From Forficula auricularia (lineage: Eukaryota; Arthropoda; Insecta; Dermaptera; Forficulidae): a stretch of DNA of 64,000 bases. The DNA lies in contig JALMQS010000085.1 of NCBI GenBank assembly GCA_024734495.1, positions 14,422,048 through 14,486,047 on the forward strand, read 5' to 3'. The translations under genes and the position numbers were made by a program. The notes under the pieces were generated by a model that did not search any database, had not been told where the DNA came from, and saw nothing but the letters and a program-made list of their open reading frames with translations. Below are positions 36,325-46,109 of this stretch, in pieces. Position 1 is the stretch's first letter. Each line of letters begins with the position of its first letter.

Positions 36325-36821
36325 TCAAATTAGAAGCACCGGAAATCGCGGGTGTCTTTAATGCTTTTCGTTTATTACAAAGTATTTTTGGCCCTTATGG
36401 GAGAGGAGAGCCCAAGGACTGACGAAGGCCGGGCAGGAGCCCCACCCGGACTGGGCCGCATACCAAAACATCCTCCGACCGGTTCACACTAACACATAGG
36501 CACGCAAACGAGAAACACCTTTCGTCCGATACATGCCAAGATATTGTATTTAAATAAGCGGTCATTGTATTTCCTAAGTTTTTTAACTGAAAAATTTCTA
36601 ACGAATTAATAAAAGGTCAATTTGTTTAATCTGCTAATTCAAGGGGTTGTGCCTTTTAGTTTTTTCAATTAAATATTATATTTATAAATAATAAGTTTTT
36701 TCTTAATTGAAAAATCTATCAAAATAATCCCCGGTTTCATTAATCTGATAATATTATTTAGCTAAACAGAGAGAATAAACATTCAAAACAATAAAACGGA
36801 TAAAATAGACGTTATTTCATG

Positions 36822-37030
36822 ATTATTGGATAAAAAATACTTGGTAGGTTTCACATTAAGATATAAAAAATAAAACGAATTTATTTTTGGAGAAGTTACT
36901 TTCTGTTTCTCCTGAAGATGGGTTAGTCATCCGAAATATATATATCGAGATTAAAGATTCTCCAAAAATAAATTCGTTTTATTTTTTATATCTTAATGTG
37001 AAACCTACCAAGTATTTTTTATCCAATAAT
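36822..37030. mobile_element. Foldback with hammerhead in its loop (locus 4)
   Basis: Arms 36822-36893 and 36959-37030 are inverted repeats that are nearly perfect over about 72 bp ('attattggataaaaaatact' outward, 'ttatttttggaga' inward). The 65-bp loop holds a hammerhead on the plus strand, antisense to the surrounding phosphatase gene. Intronic. Confidence 0.8.
36906..36952 (+). ncRNA. Hammerhead ribozyme motif (locus 4)
   Basis: TCTC (36908-36911), CTGAAGA, extra T, stem II GGGT/ATCC (one G-U) with loop TAGTC, GAAA, stem III ATATATATAT (self-complementary), cleavage base C at 36946, then GAGA pairing with TCTC. Stem III could close as a 4-bp hairpin or form between two molecules. Confidence 0.6.
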
Positions 37031-37734
37031 TAAAAAAAATGTTTCACCAAGTACCAACACCAAATTCCTTAAAAACTATTGTTATTTCATGAATCAATAT
37101 TTCGTTTCATTGATATATTTTTTTAAGGAAATAATTTCTAATTTAAAAAAAAAAAATCATCTGAGAATTTACCATATTTTAATTGAATACACATGAAAAT
37201 GTTTTTTAATTTAAACATCTTTGAACAGAAACGATTTCATTAATCTGATGAGTCAAGGGGTTGTACGGGCTGGCGGGAATCAATATTCAAGAAAGCAAAA
37301 GATAAAAAAAAACGAAAAAGAAAAGACTTATTGTTAACAAATAGAATCGTGTAATTTAATGGAATCAGAATAAATAGAGAACTTGATCCCACCCTTTGTA
37401 ATTTGTTCCCTTTTAATCTAATACAATGCCAATGGAGTGAGGGGGATGGTATTCGAAGGGTTAGGCGAGAGATAAGCAAAGTTCATCCCTGATGGAATGC
37501 AGAGGAGGGTCGTTAAGAATGAGTCACCCGTTTTACCTGCGTGTGTAAGGGTCGGTTTGGTTGCACCTGAAGCCCAGGGAGACACCATTCCGACACATTT
37601 GCTAGTCACGCGAGACTTTTTACATCCGATAAGGTTGATTGTCTTTAATGATTACAGAGAATTTTAAGAGGTCCTAATTTCTATAAATAATTAATATATT
37701 TATTTATTATTAAGTATGGTTATTAAAAAGATTT

Positions 37735-37840
37735 TTGCAGGGGTGGTAGAGTTGCTCAATTTAGAGAGAATAAATTATAGTGTGTCAAGCCTCATCAAGC
37801 AGATGACACACTCTCCAATTTATGATTATATGTCTAATTA
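37735..37840. repeat. Palindromic repeat E, copy 1
   Basis: 'agagttgctcaatttagaga', 'gtgtgtcaagcctcatcaag', 'cagatgacacac'. It shares its core with 42.82-42.95 kb and can fold on 'gtgtgtca'/'tgacacac'. Confidence 0.5.
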
Positions 37841-37929
37841 TATTTTAATACGTTCATCAGTGAAAATAATTATTAAAGTTGTTATAGGGAAATAAGGACT
37901 ATATCTTTTATGTAGACAATTTATATTTT

Positions 37930-37972
37930 ATTGCCAACGTTTCGTCAGCTTTGTTGACTTCTTCAGGGCTCA
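37930..37972 (-). ncRNA. Hammerhead ribozyme motif (locus 5, left arm)
   Basis: Minus strand: GCC, CTGAAGA (37966-37960), extra A, stem II GTCA/TGAC, GAAAC, GT, cleavage base T at 37936, then GGC pairing with GCC. Beyond a small internal loop a further short A-T helix is possible. Stem III is only the self-complementary ACGT, which favours dimers. Confidence 0.6.
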
Positions 37973-38085
37973 AATAGTTAACTTCTCTGCATATTTGTCA
38001 TTATTGATGTTGATGACTTGCAATGATATGTTTACTAAGAAAGAATAATTATAAAAATGACAAATATGCAGGGAAGTTAACTATT

Positions 38086-38128
38086 TGAGCCCTGAAGAAG
38101 TCAACAAAGTTGACGAAACATTGGCAAT
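38086..38128 (+). ncRNA. Hammerhead ribozyme motif (locus 5, right arm)
   Basis: GCC, CTGAAGA (38092-38098), extra A, stem II GTCAA/TTGAC (5 bp), GAAACAT, T, GGC. Compared with the left arm, stem III is ACAT instead of ACGT, so one pair is lost; stem II is longer by one pair. Confidence 0.5.
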
Positions 38129-38221
38129 TAAATATAAATTGTCTACATAAAAGATATAGTCCTTATTTCCCTATAACAACTTTAATAATTTAATCGATGG
38201 ACATAACTAATCAAATTAAGT

Positions 38222-38560
38222 GAAAATAATAATAATAATTCAACTATCAGAAATAAAATGAAGAATGTATCTTCAGCTTAATTAATGTTAATTATATTTT
38301 TGAAGATCATCCCTTCACCTTCAAAGAACTACTTTCATTTTACCGATAGAATAAAATGGATTGAAAATTCTAAATCATATATGATCAGTCCTATGAGTGG
38401 TTTGACGCAGCTACTAGTAAAAATAATAATAATAATTCAACTAACAGAAATAAAATGAAGAATGTATCTTCAGCTTAATTAATTTTAATCATTTTTTTTC
38501 AGTCCTATGAGTGGTTTGACGCAGCTACTCGCCTTCATTTTACTCTGTGAAATATTTCTA
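38222..38560 (+). repeat. Tandem duplication carrying the 'ggtttgacgca' repeat
   Basis: 'attcaactatcagaaataaa' and 'atgaagaatgtatcttcagc' at 38238 recur at 38432. 'agtcctatgagtggtttgac' and 'gcagctact' at 38386 recur at 38500. This is a duplication of about 190 bp then 115 bp with drift. The 'actggtttgacgcagct' element is a repeat seen in many insect genomes; another copy is at 45.12 kb. Confidence 0.65.
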
Positions 38561-39699
38561 ACATGAATAATTGAAGACTAAGACAAGGTATTTTTAATTT
38601 ATTCATCATAAATTAACAATTATGCTAAGACTCAGTTAAAAAGGCCTAAGTCATGAAGGGGTAGGGGAATTTTGAAAAATGTAAATTTGATTTGATAAAA
38701 AAATAATAATAATGAAGAAAGCTTATGGCCCCAAGCACCCCCTGAAACATTTTCGATACTTTTTTATTTCAATAAAATCTCACAGTATGTAAATGTTTAC
38801 AAACAAATGCGTTTCCAAACAACTTCACAAGTTTTGTGATCTAGTTTAGAAAATGTTTCCAATCCAGAGTTCTGAAACTGCGTCCAAGTGTGTAGTATCT
38901 ACTAGTCTTGAATTTCTTATTGCGATTTAAAATATAATGTTCTTAGTTAGATCTAATTTCTAGATGCAATAAAAAAACGCAATATTTTTTTGCTCGGCTT
39001 TATATTAGTCATCAAGCAGCGGGCTTTCTCTAACACTTTGCCTTGCGCCAGACGTTTTAAAAAAGCTTTCGTTTTTGCCTTCGAATTATAGAATAAAGAA
39101 ACTACCTCGTTAATTCGATTTCTATAAATACAATACACAATGCAAAAGAATACGAGTAGAACGAAGGGTGGAAAATTTTAACGTCTTTTCACCCCTAAAA
39201 AAAAATCCTCAACGTCTGTTCGTCCCTTTTGACCCAACCGGGTCAACATGTCTTGGCATCCACAAGAGTCGTTTCTGTTTCCCAACAGTCTGACTCATCA
39301 GCTACTCAATACTAGTCTTTTAATGCGTATATAATTCACCAAGCCTGGTTCAGATAACTTAAGGAAGTTCTTTACCGGGAAGAGAAATTCTTCACAGAAG
39401 GCTAAATTTAAAATAATTAAGAAATTTAAATTCTTTCTTTTTGTTTATTTCCAATAAATGTGATTTCATCCAGAAACTATTTTATAAATTAGCTTTATAT
39501 ATATATATTTTTATTTCAAGACATAAAAATATTCCAATATAACATCAAAAAACAAATTATTTTTAAAAATAAAAAATCAATTACAGCTCGTCAATTATTA
39601 TATATATTAATCAGGGATATAATTTATTATATAGCACTAGATAGCTGACTCCTCATAGTCCTCATAGGCTTTCTTAAGTGAAAGAGAACTCCGCCATTT

Positions 39700-40085
39700 T
39701 GAAAAATCTCAACACACATTTTAATCAAATGGGAATGTTTTTCTAGTTATTTAATAAAAAATCATATTTTATTTAAAAATAATTTTCACTCAACGTTATA
39801 TTATTTCATTAAAATGTTTTTATTTTTTATTAAATGAAAAAATGTTCAACTGTACGTTTGTCATGTTTCAAAATGGCGTCCTCATAATTCAAGTCAAAGG
39901 AATATGTCTCTAATTGTATAGTTATTTAATAAAAAATCATATTTATTAAAAATTAATAATCAAATAACGTTATATTTTTTATTTTAATCAAATACCTATT
40001 TATTTTTCATCAGATAGAATAAATAATTGGAAAAATGTTGAACTACAGTTCAACTGTCTTTTTTCAAAATGGCGTCCCCATCAAG
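39700..40085 (+). repeat. Two-unit tandem repeat, about 180 bp unit
   Basis: 'gttatttaataaaaaatcat' occurs at 39746 and 39922, and each unit ends in 'caaaatggcgtcc' (39872 and 40065). The upstream edge has the inverted form 'ccgccattttgaaaaatc' at 39691, so the block also has foldback character. Confidence 0.6.
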
Positions 40086-40404
40086 TCAGTTCGATTTTTG
40101 CCTCTATTCGTGAAAATAAGGGGGGCTGGTTAACGGGGAAGTGTAAATGCATTGCTCTTATGGGGGATGAAATTTTCCCCGATAACTTTCTGCCACCAGG
40201 ACCCAGAGGTATTAATTTTATATATTACGAATAGATTGTGATTTTGTGCCAATATTACATGATTTTATATTTTTTATTAATTAAAATTCTTATCTAATTC
40301 ATTTTAAAAACTTTTCGAGTTTATCCAAATATTTAATTTTAATGTTTAAACTCGTTTGAAGAATTTGAGGTTGAAATGGAAGTATAAACTAATGAGATAC
40401 TAAC

Positions 40405-40776
40405 CAATAAAATGGAAGGCTTCTTCGAAGTACTGTTTAAGGTTTTGATGACCGGAATCGCTCGCAGGTAATTGTTTATAGGTGATTCCGTGGTCTTCGT
40501 GATATCCAGGCAGATGTGATGTGACGTTAAGAACGCGGGTTACTCCCAAGGCCTTGAGACCGCTGAGGTCTTCGGCATCATGTTGGTTGCCAAGGTAGAG
40601 GAAAGGGAGAACTCGGGATGCAGGGTGTCCGTCAATGTCGGCTGCAGGTGAGGTAGGTGACCCCGGGGGTGTTGTGGGGTCTGAGAAAGAGGACGCCCCA
40701 AGGGGACGACCACTCGGAGGTAATAGAGCATCTTCGCATAGGTCTTTGTGTCTGCGTTGGAATTCGCGATGTCCGC
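40405..40776 (-). CDS. DUSP10/MKP-5-like phosphatase, second-last exon
   Basis: The exon starts after acceptor ttcattgcag at 40776 and ends at donor G|gttagt at 40405; both borders are phase 1. It reads GGHREFQRRHKDLCED, the end of the rhodanese/MAPK-binding domain of MKPs. A Pro/Ser-rich linker follows, then the start of the phosphatase domain: RVLPFLYLGNQHDAEDL, VLNVTSHLP, YKQLPASDSG (the Asp is the likely general acid) and LKQYFEEAFHFI. Joining to the 34585-34994 exon restores FIEDARKTG in frame. Upstream exons with the rest of the rhodanese domain were not found in the window. The right reading frame is not the longest one on this strand, so it is easy to miss. Confidence 0.92.
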
Positions 40777-40798
40777 CTGCAATGAAAAAGAGAAACGC

Positions 40799-40934
40799 GC
40801 ATTGAAATCTCTAGTCTGTGAAAATCCATCAAAAAGAAGAAAAAACAATTTGAATTAAATAAACTAGCATTGAAATCTCCAGTCTGTGAAAATCCATCAA
40901 AAAAGGAAAAAAAACAATTTGAATCAAATAAAAT
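40799..40934 (-). repeat. 68-bp tandem duplication next to the splice acceptor
   Basis: Two units (40799-40866, 40867-40934), each with 'gcattgaaatct', 'agtctgtgaaaatccatca' and 'caatttgaat'. They lie in the intron just upstream of the acceptor at 40776 and duplicate a 'ttttcacag' acceptor-like sequence. Confidence 0.8.
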
Positions 40935-40989
40935 TCAGAACCAATTTTTGGGCCAGGCATTTAGCGTTTGATAATCTTTCTTCTACACT

Positions 40990-41325
40990 TAAGGCTGGTG
41001 CACACGAGGCTTTTTCTGCTACTTGCTCCTAACTTGTTCGGCCTGTTTGCAATTTGAAGCTAGTTCAGTCAGGTTGATTTTTCGCCTGTTGGGTTCACAC
41101 CAAACTTTTTCAGAAAATGTTCAAGTTAGTCGGCTAGGTTGCCACTGGCCACTGCCAGGTCCAAGTAGCTAAACTTTTTTTTAGAATATGCCCTATCTTT
41201 TGAATCAAGCAACCATGCTACTACTACAGTCCGGAGTGACGTCATCCCCTCCATGCCTCCAAATTGACAGTTAGCCGAACAAGTTAGGAACAAGTAAGAG
41301 AAAAAGCTCCGTGTGAACCGGCCTT
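40990..41325. mobile_element. MITE with 52-bp inverted ends, in phosphatase intron
   Basis: Left 'aaggctggtgcacacgaggc' and right 'ctccgtgtgaaccggcctt' are the outer ends of inverted repeats about 52 bp long (40990-41041, 41274-41325) including 'aacttgttcggc'/'gccgaacaagtt'. Length 336 bp. Short similar flanks ('tacactta'/'tacactaa') may be the target duplication. Holds a perfect CRE at 41237-41244. Confidence 0.75.
41237..41244. promoter_or_regulatory. CRE (TGACGTCA) inside a MITE
   Basis: Perfect CRE located within the 40990-41325 MITE, in the intron between the candidate first exon and the second-last exon. Confidence 0.4.
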
Positions 41326-42819
41326 TATTTACACTAAACACACATTAACACATATTTAAGTAAAGTAATTAATTTGCTCCGGTTAAATGGACAAGTATCG
41401 AGGGTCATAAAAAGTTTATTTTATGAAAATGATAATTTATGTTTTTTATACAAGACACGATTGGTTCTTAATTGAGATCAGCGATTAGAGAGGTCAACCC
41501 CCAATTGATTTGAAAGACATTAAATGATGACAACTTGTATTATGTCCCGATGTTCATATTGTTTACCCTCTTTATTTGCATAGAAAATCATCCCTCACCG
41601 ATATTGGTTCATCAAATATGAATTAACATACAAAATTAATGAGTCTGTGTAAATTGGTGAATCATTTTCGAGCCAGATAGATTATATCATATCATATCAA
41701 TGGAAAATTGAAACACAACACATTCCGATTTAAAATGTTTATAATCATTTCAAATGGAGAGGGCTTCCCCTTCAAACATCATTGACAATAAGGTCATTCA
41801 TCAGGCTTGGCCTATTCAATAGCGTCAATGTTTGATGACTCATCGGAGTCTGCCTAAGCGGATAAACACGCACACTTTTTTATTAATCCACATATTAGAC
41901 TATATCTATATATTTTATTTTTTACATTAAGAAATAAGATATATCTTTGCCATGTAAATACATCATGATTTATAATTTGAGTTATATAAAAGTTTTGTTT
42001 GTAATATTTATTTCAATAAATAATGAAAGACACTGATAAAAAAATAGTATTTTGATATTTGGTCTTAGGTAAATTTACAAGTAAACTAGAGAGGCTAGTT
42101 TTTAGATATGCGAAAAAACAACATTTCTGAAGGTTATGTTTAATTGATTGTTTAAATTGATTGTTACTCCAAACGCGGTTTAAAATTTAAAAATAATCAA
42201 ATCGGTCGGCAAAGTTTCATCAGAAAAAAATTTAAAGAATTAAGTGATTCTGTATTTTTGAGATTTTATTTCCGTATGTGTGAAAAAGAAATTAATTACA
42301 TTTTCTATTAAATTTATACCTTACTATGATCATGGAATATTATTCATATTTGTTTATGGTTTGATTTATTATATATATATTTTTTTTAATTGGCAAATTT
42401 TGTTTTCAATTATCAGCATCACAGAAACAACTCTCGCAAATTCAATTTTTCTTCCTATAGCCATAAAGAAAATTTATATTTATTCGATTATAATTATTAT
42501 TATTATCATCACATTAAATATCCCTTTATAACTTAGTCACTAAATACAAGCGTTGCTGCAAGGGCGCTATAAAATTGAATCCCGCCCGGCTAGCAAATTT
42601 CCAAAAATGATAAAAATTTAAGGAAATTATTATTGTGCAGAGCATTATATAAATTTATTTATAAATTATTAATAAATTTTGTTTGATATAAATATATACT
42701 GAATAATACACATTAAATAAATTTAAACTCTATAATTCCTGTTAAAATGGAAGAAGATTATACATTGTAGTACTTTACATTTTAAAATTAGTAACAAGGT
42801 TTTTTCCAGGGAGTAGATG

Positions 42820-42950
42820 TTGTAGAGTTGTTCAATTTATAAGGCAAAATCAAAGAGAGTGTCACTTGCTTGATAATTCATTGTTATCATATTATTATAT
42901 CAAGCAGATGACACATTCTTTGATTGATCATTATAAACTTTACTTATTAT
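42820..42950. repeat. Palindromic repeat E, copy 2
   Basis: 'agagttgttcaatttataag', 'caaagagagtgtcacttgct' and 'tcaagcagatgacacattct' with inverted 'atcaaagagagtgtca'/'tgacacattctttgat' arms about 70 bp apart. Confidence 0.55.
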
Positions 42951-43951
42951 TTATTTAAATTAAGATGAATGCTCACACAAAGGTATGAATATCCTACTTT
43001 CTAAGCGTAAAGCAATTTCATAATAAAGAAACTAATTTTTCTAATTTCTATTTCTATGAAATGTAAAGTTTCCTAGAAAGAATTCGGGATGATGTTTTGA
43101 TTCGACAAGTGTGCAAAGTGTCAGGTAATTTGGGCGATTTCAGGTCGATGCTCGGGGCAAAACGCTGGCCGCGATGAGTAAGCCCTTCGCAACCTAGTTA
43201 ACCGCGGTCGGGCCTTATACAGTGACACGCGTGGGTCTTATTGAGCAAAAAGCAACAGAAAATGAAAACAACAAAAAATATACACTAAAGAAAATAATTT
43301 CAAAATCTATCATTCCTGGTTGTATCAATTAAAATTAAAATTGCATATTGTAAGGTGTTAGAAAGAAATTAGCTGTTGTAACAGTCGAAATTATGAAATT
43401 TTTAATGGGTAATTTCAAATATTTCTAAGACATTTAAGGCACTTTTATAAATATTTGAAATTGACCATTATTGACCTCTATTTCTTTCTATCACCTTAGA
43501 ACCTTAAATAATAATCAGTAAACACTAAGTTACTGATAATGTTCAAATTTGGTAGTTATTAGTTAGCCAGAAAAGTGGATAAATACACACACACAAACAT
43601 TGTCTAAAAATCAATTTTATGAATTAAAAATAAGATCAAATTAGAATTTTTATTTTCCTGAAAATAAGATTTCTATTAACATTCAAGCAGCAGGTTTCCA
43701 AAGGTTTACTAAGCAAAGTGTTGTGAGGGTTTGTACTGAGATGGGTTAGTTATTCAGACACCGTTTTCTTTTGGCATATTTACAGTCTTCTTTACAATCG
43801 TGTCGCTTTTATCTCAGTTGAATTGACTGGGAAGGTCTGAATGGGATTACTGGATGTTCCAACCCTCTGTCAGCTATTTAAGAATATAAATATGACATTG
43901 CCAATACAGGCAAATGTATATGTGATTTGGTGTAATGAAAATGAAACCTAC

Positions 43952-44054
43952 CCCATTGTGGGATGGACACGAAGCTCAGAACCAAACACGGGGCGTCTTT
44001 TTTCATCTTGCGTGAAGCCACTGTGAGGCGCCCACGAATTCGCCGATGGCACAT
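43952..44054 (-). CDS. Candidate first coding exon of the phosphatase gene
   Basis: On the minus strand an ATG at 44054 opens 34 codons (MCHRRIRGRL ... PQW) ending one base before a donor (gtaggt) at 43951, i.e. in phase 1. This matches the phase-1 acceptor of the 40405-40776 exon, and splicing would give PQW-G-GHREF. The block is GC-rich with a CRE upstream (44328). Against it: the peptide does not look like the rhodanese domain expected there, so it would be an alternative short isoform or a chance fit (one in three for phase). Confidence 0.35.
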
Positions 44055-44059
44055 AAGAC

Positions 44060-44420
44060 ACACACGTCCACTTGTTAGCTGAGAAATCGGTTCCACACTG
44101 AGCACAAGCGAGAGAGAAAGTTCTCTCCACTGACACTGTTCCTCAATGTTGTTGTTTTTGCTGCTTGTACAGCAGTACAATGATTGTGTTATTGTTGTTG
44201 TTATGAGGGCGCAAACTGCCGTCTGACTGATCGCTGGCTGCGCCGCGTGGCCAACGAGTTGGACCCACGGTGGAGGGGAGGGCTGGCTGGCGGGGAGGGG
44301 AATGACTAGACCGATGTGTCATCCTGGTGACGTCACAGCCCAAGGATACCCACTACTAGTACGCAGTCACTAGGCATACACCAGGCTGCCTAACGACACA
44401 CACAACCGGGGATGTTCCTA
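44060..44420 (-). promoter_or_regulatory. GC-rich putative promoter region
   Basis: A GC-rich island of about 350 bp in an AT-rich region, with a perfect CRE (44328-44335), arthropod initiator-like 'tcagt' motifs on the minus strand and a CAA-rich leader-like tract ('caacaacaataacaca'). It lies upstream, in the gene's direction, of the candidate exon and could be a promoter. No TATA box seen at a fixed distance. Confidence 0.35.
44328..44335. promoter_or_regulatory. CRE (TGACGTCA) in the putative promoter
   Basis: Perfect palindromic CRE in the GC-rich island, about 275 bp upstream of the candidate start codon on the minus strand. Confidence 0.4.
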
Positions 44421-45116
44421 CGATGCATTCATTTCCGAGCTGACCTCATCAGAAAAAATTTTAATTTTTTTCTTTTCTTTGAGAATTGTTTTTAAAGGAA
44501 ATCCCAGACAGAGGTCGCGAAAAATTTTCACAGATAATTAAGGACAAAGTCTAAAAAAAACAAAAAAAAAAAAAAAACACTTTCATATTCCTGGGAATCT
44601 CTCAGATCAATTCTAATAAAACTACCCCGATATATTATTGCGCAAATATACACAACATCATCGTAGTTACTTTATTTACACCTGGATATTAAGCCTTAAT
44701 TTCACTAAGCAAGTTTTTACTCATGTCACAAAAAGACAATTTCAATATCAATTTTTAAGGAAATCCAACGATGTAAAATTCGCGAAAAATTCTCCCCTAT
44801 AAATTAAGAAGAAAGACTAATAAAAAGTCACATTGATTTACTTGGTAAATTCAAAAAAGTAATTTTAGCAAAACCACCCTTACAATTATAATAACACACA
44901 CTAAAGAAGAAAGAAAATTAAGCAAATTCTAATCAATTATATAGTGTATTATATCAATTTTTAGATCGCTTAACAATTACTTTTTTAACAAAATTTGTTT
45001 TCTACAATAAACTTGAATTTGTGAGCTTGAAAAAGTCTCATAATAAAACGCGAATAAATCAATGTTTCGATAAGTTCTACTATCTGCAAATCCATGTTTA
45101 TTATTCATCATTGAGT

Positions 45117-45260
45117 ACACAGTCCTAAAACTGGTTTGACGCAATCACCGGTCTCCACTCGACTCTGTCCCATGCCAACTTTTTGACCTCTATAAAAGAT
45201 CCACATGATGAAGTTCTTCAAATCTGAGTTGATTGTGCAAATCTAATTAGCAAGCTTTCA
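45117..45260 (+). repeat. 'actggtttgacgca' insect-type repeat
   Basis: 'agtcctaaaactggtttgac' then 'gcaatcaccggtctccactc' and 'gactctgtcccatgccaact'. It matches the copies at 38.4-38.55 kb and a repeat I recognise from many insect genomes. Confidence 0.6.
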
Positions 45261-45864
45261 ATACACCCTCAAATATATATATTTCCAAAATAAAGACCAT
45301 GAAAATTTTAGCCGGGCCTAGTTTCTCCGTTTGGGCTGCAAGCCGACTAAAAAACGTAAACTTATGAAAATTGCATGGAGTTGAGTTAAGTAAACTTAAA
45401 AAATGAATAATATATAAAAATTATTTCTCCATATCGGAAATTTCCATCTAAAAGCAAAAAAAAATGGAATAATCAACAATAGAGCAGTACTAAAGGATGA
45501 ATCATCGCAAGAAAATGGAAATGTATTAATAGTTACACCCTAATTTTGCAACATTGAATAAATATTTTCTTTCTCCACTTAATGAGGAATTTCCTAATGA
45601 ACTTTTAAAATTTTGTTTTTCTATCTATTCAAATAAAAACAAATCATTAAAACGTTGTAAAACAATAGAAAACTTGTATTCTGATGAGAAATAAGTATAT
45701 TCTGTAATGTTGAGAAGAAATTTTGAAAACTGTTTCTAAACTTTATTCGAAAGAAGGATCTGTAGCAGTAGAGTTCTTCATAAAAAAAGAAATTCCCGTC
45801 AGAAACTTAACATGAATAAGAAATAAGTAATTATAGATATTTTTTTTGTTAGAGAATGGTGAAG

Positions 45865-46105
45865 GTTCTAGGTCCCCAAACTACACCCCGCGGGCCAAAT
45901 CCGGCCCTTGAAACTTTTCCATCCGGCACGCAACTACAGAATTCGATTCACAAATATTCTCTATATGAAATATTAATGCCATATAATATAGTATTAAGTA
46001 TTATTAATATAATTTCCGTTTAATATGTTATATCCGGCCCTCCCATAGTTTTCAATGTTCACTTGTGGCTCTATCTCTAAAAAGTTTAGGGATCTCTGTT
46101 CTAGG
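45865..46105. mobile_element. hAT-like MITE with 8-bp target duplication
   Basis: Ends 'tccccaaacta' (from 45873) and 'gtttagggatctct' (to 46097) are imperfect inverted repeats. An 8-bp direct repeat GTTCTAGG flanks them (45865-45872, 46098-46105), the size expected for hAT. Subterminal 'gcgggccaaatccggccc' and 'tatccggccctccc' are typical. Confidence 0.75.
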
Positions 46106-46109
46106 TGAA

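Larger units (their letters stand above)
37869..38193. mobile_element. Inverted pair with two hammerheads (locus 5)
   Basis: Arms about 37869-38011 and 38055-38193 are inverted and nearly identical. The 40-bp spacer is unrelated. Each arm carries one hammerhead, minus strand on the left and plus strand on the right, so the two motifs point outward. Located in the phosphatase intron; the left motif is sense to that gene. Confidence 0.8.
35280..41842. promoter_or_regulatory. Cluster of AP-1 and CRE sites in the phosphatase introns
   Basis: Perfect TGA(C/G)TCA sites at 35280, 35320, 35730, 36041, 36291, 37520, 39291 and 41836, and perfect TGACGTCA sites at 36317 and 41237. The first six AP-1 sites fall in GC-richer islands (35.22-36.53 and 37.38-37.62 kb) within the long intron. 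Two share the longer block AATGAGTCACCCG. AP-1 and CREB/ATF-type bZIP proteins bind these sequences. JNK-pathway phosphatases are known feedback targets of AP-1 in insects (Drosophila puckered). Binding here is inferred. Confidence 0.5.

Noticed and set aside
40540..40848. 102- and 66-codon minus-strand frames
   Set aside because: They are wrong frames over the second-last phosphatase exon; the frame with FLYLGNQ is the real one.
43878..44343. Overlapping minus-strand frames of 62-100 codons in the GC-rich island
   Set aside because: Their full lengths have no ATG at the start or no known motif; only the 43952-44054 part is kept, as a candidate exon.
44430..44470. CTGATGAGGTCAGCTCGGAAA on the minus strand
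   Set aside because: Stem II cannot pair next to the core without using core bases, so it does not meet the hammerhead pattern.
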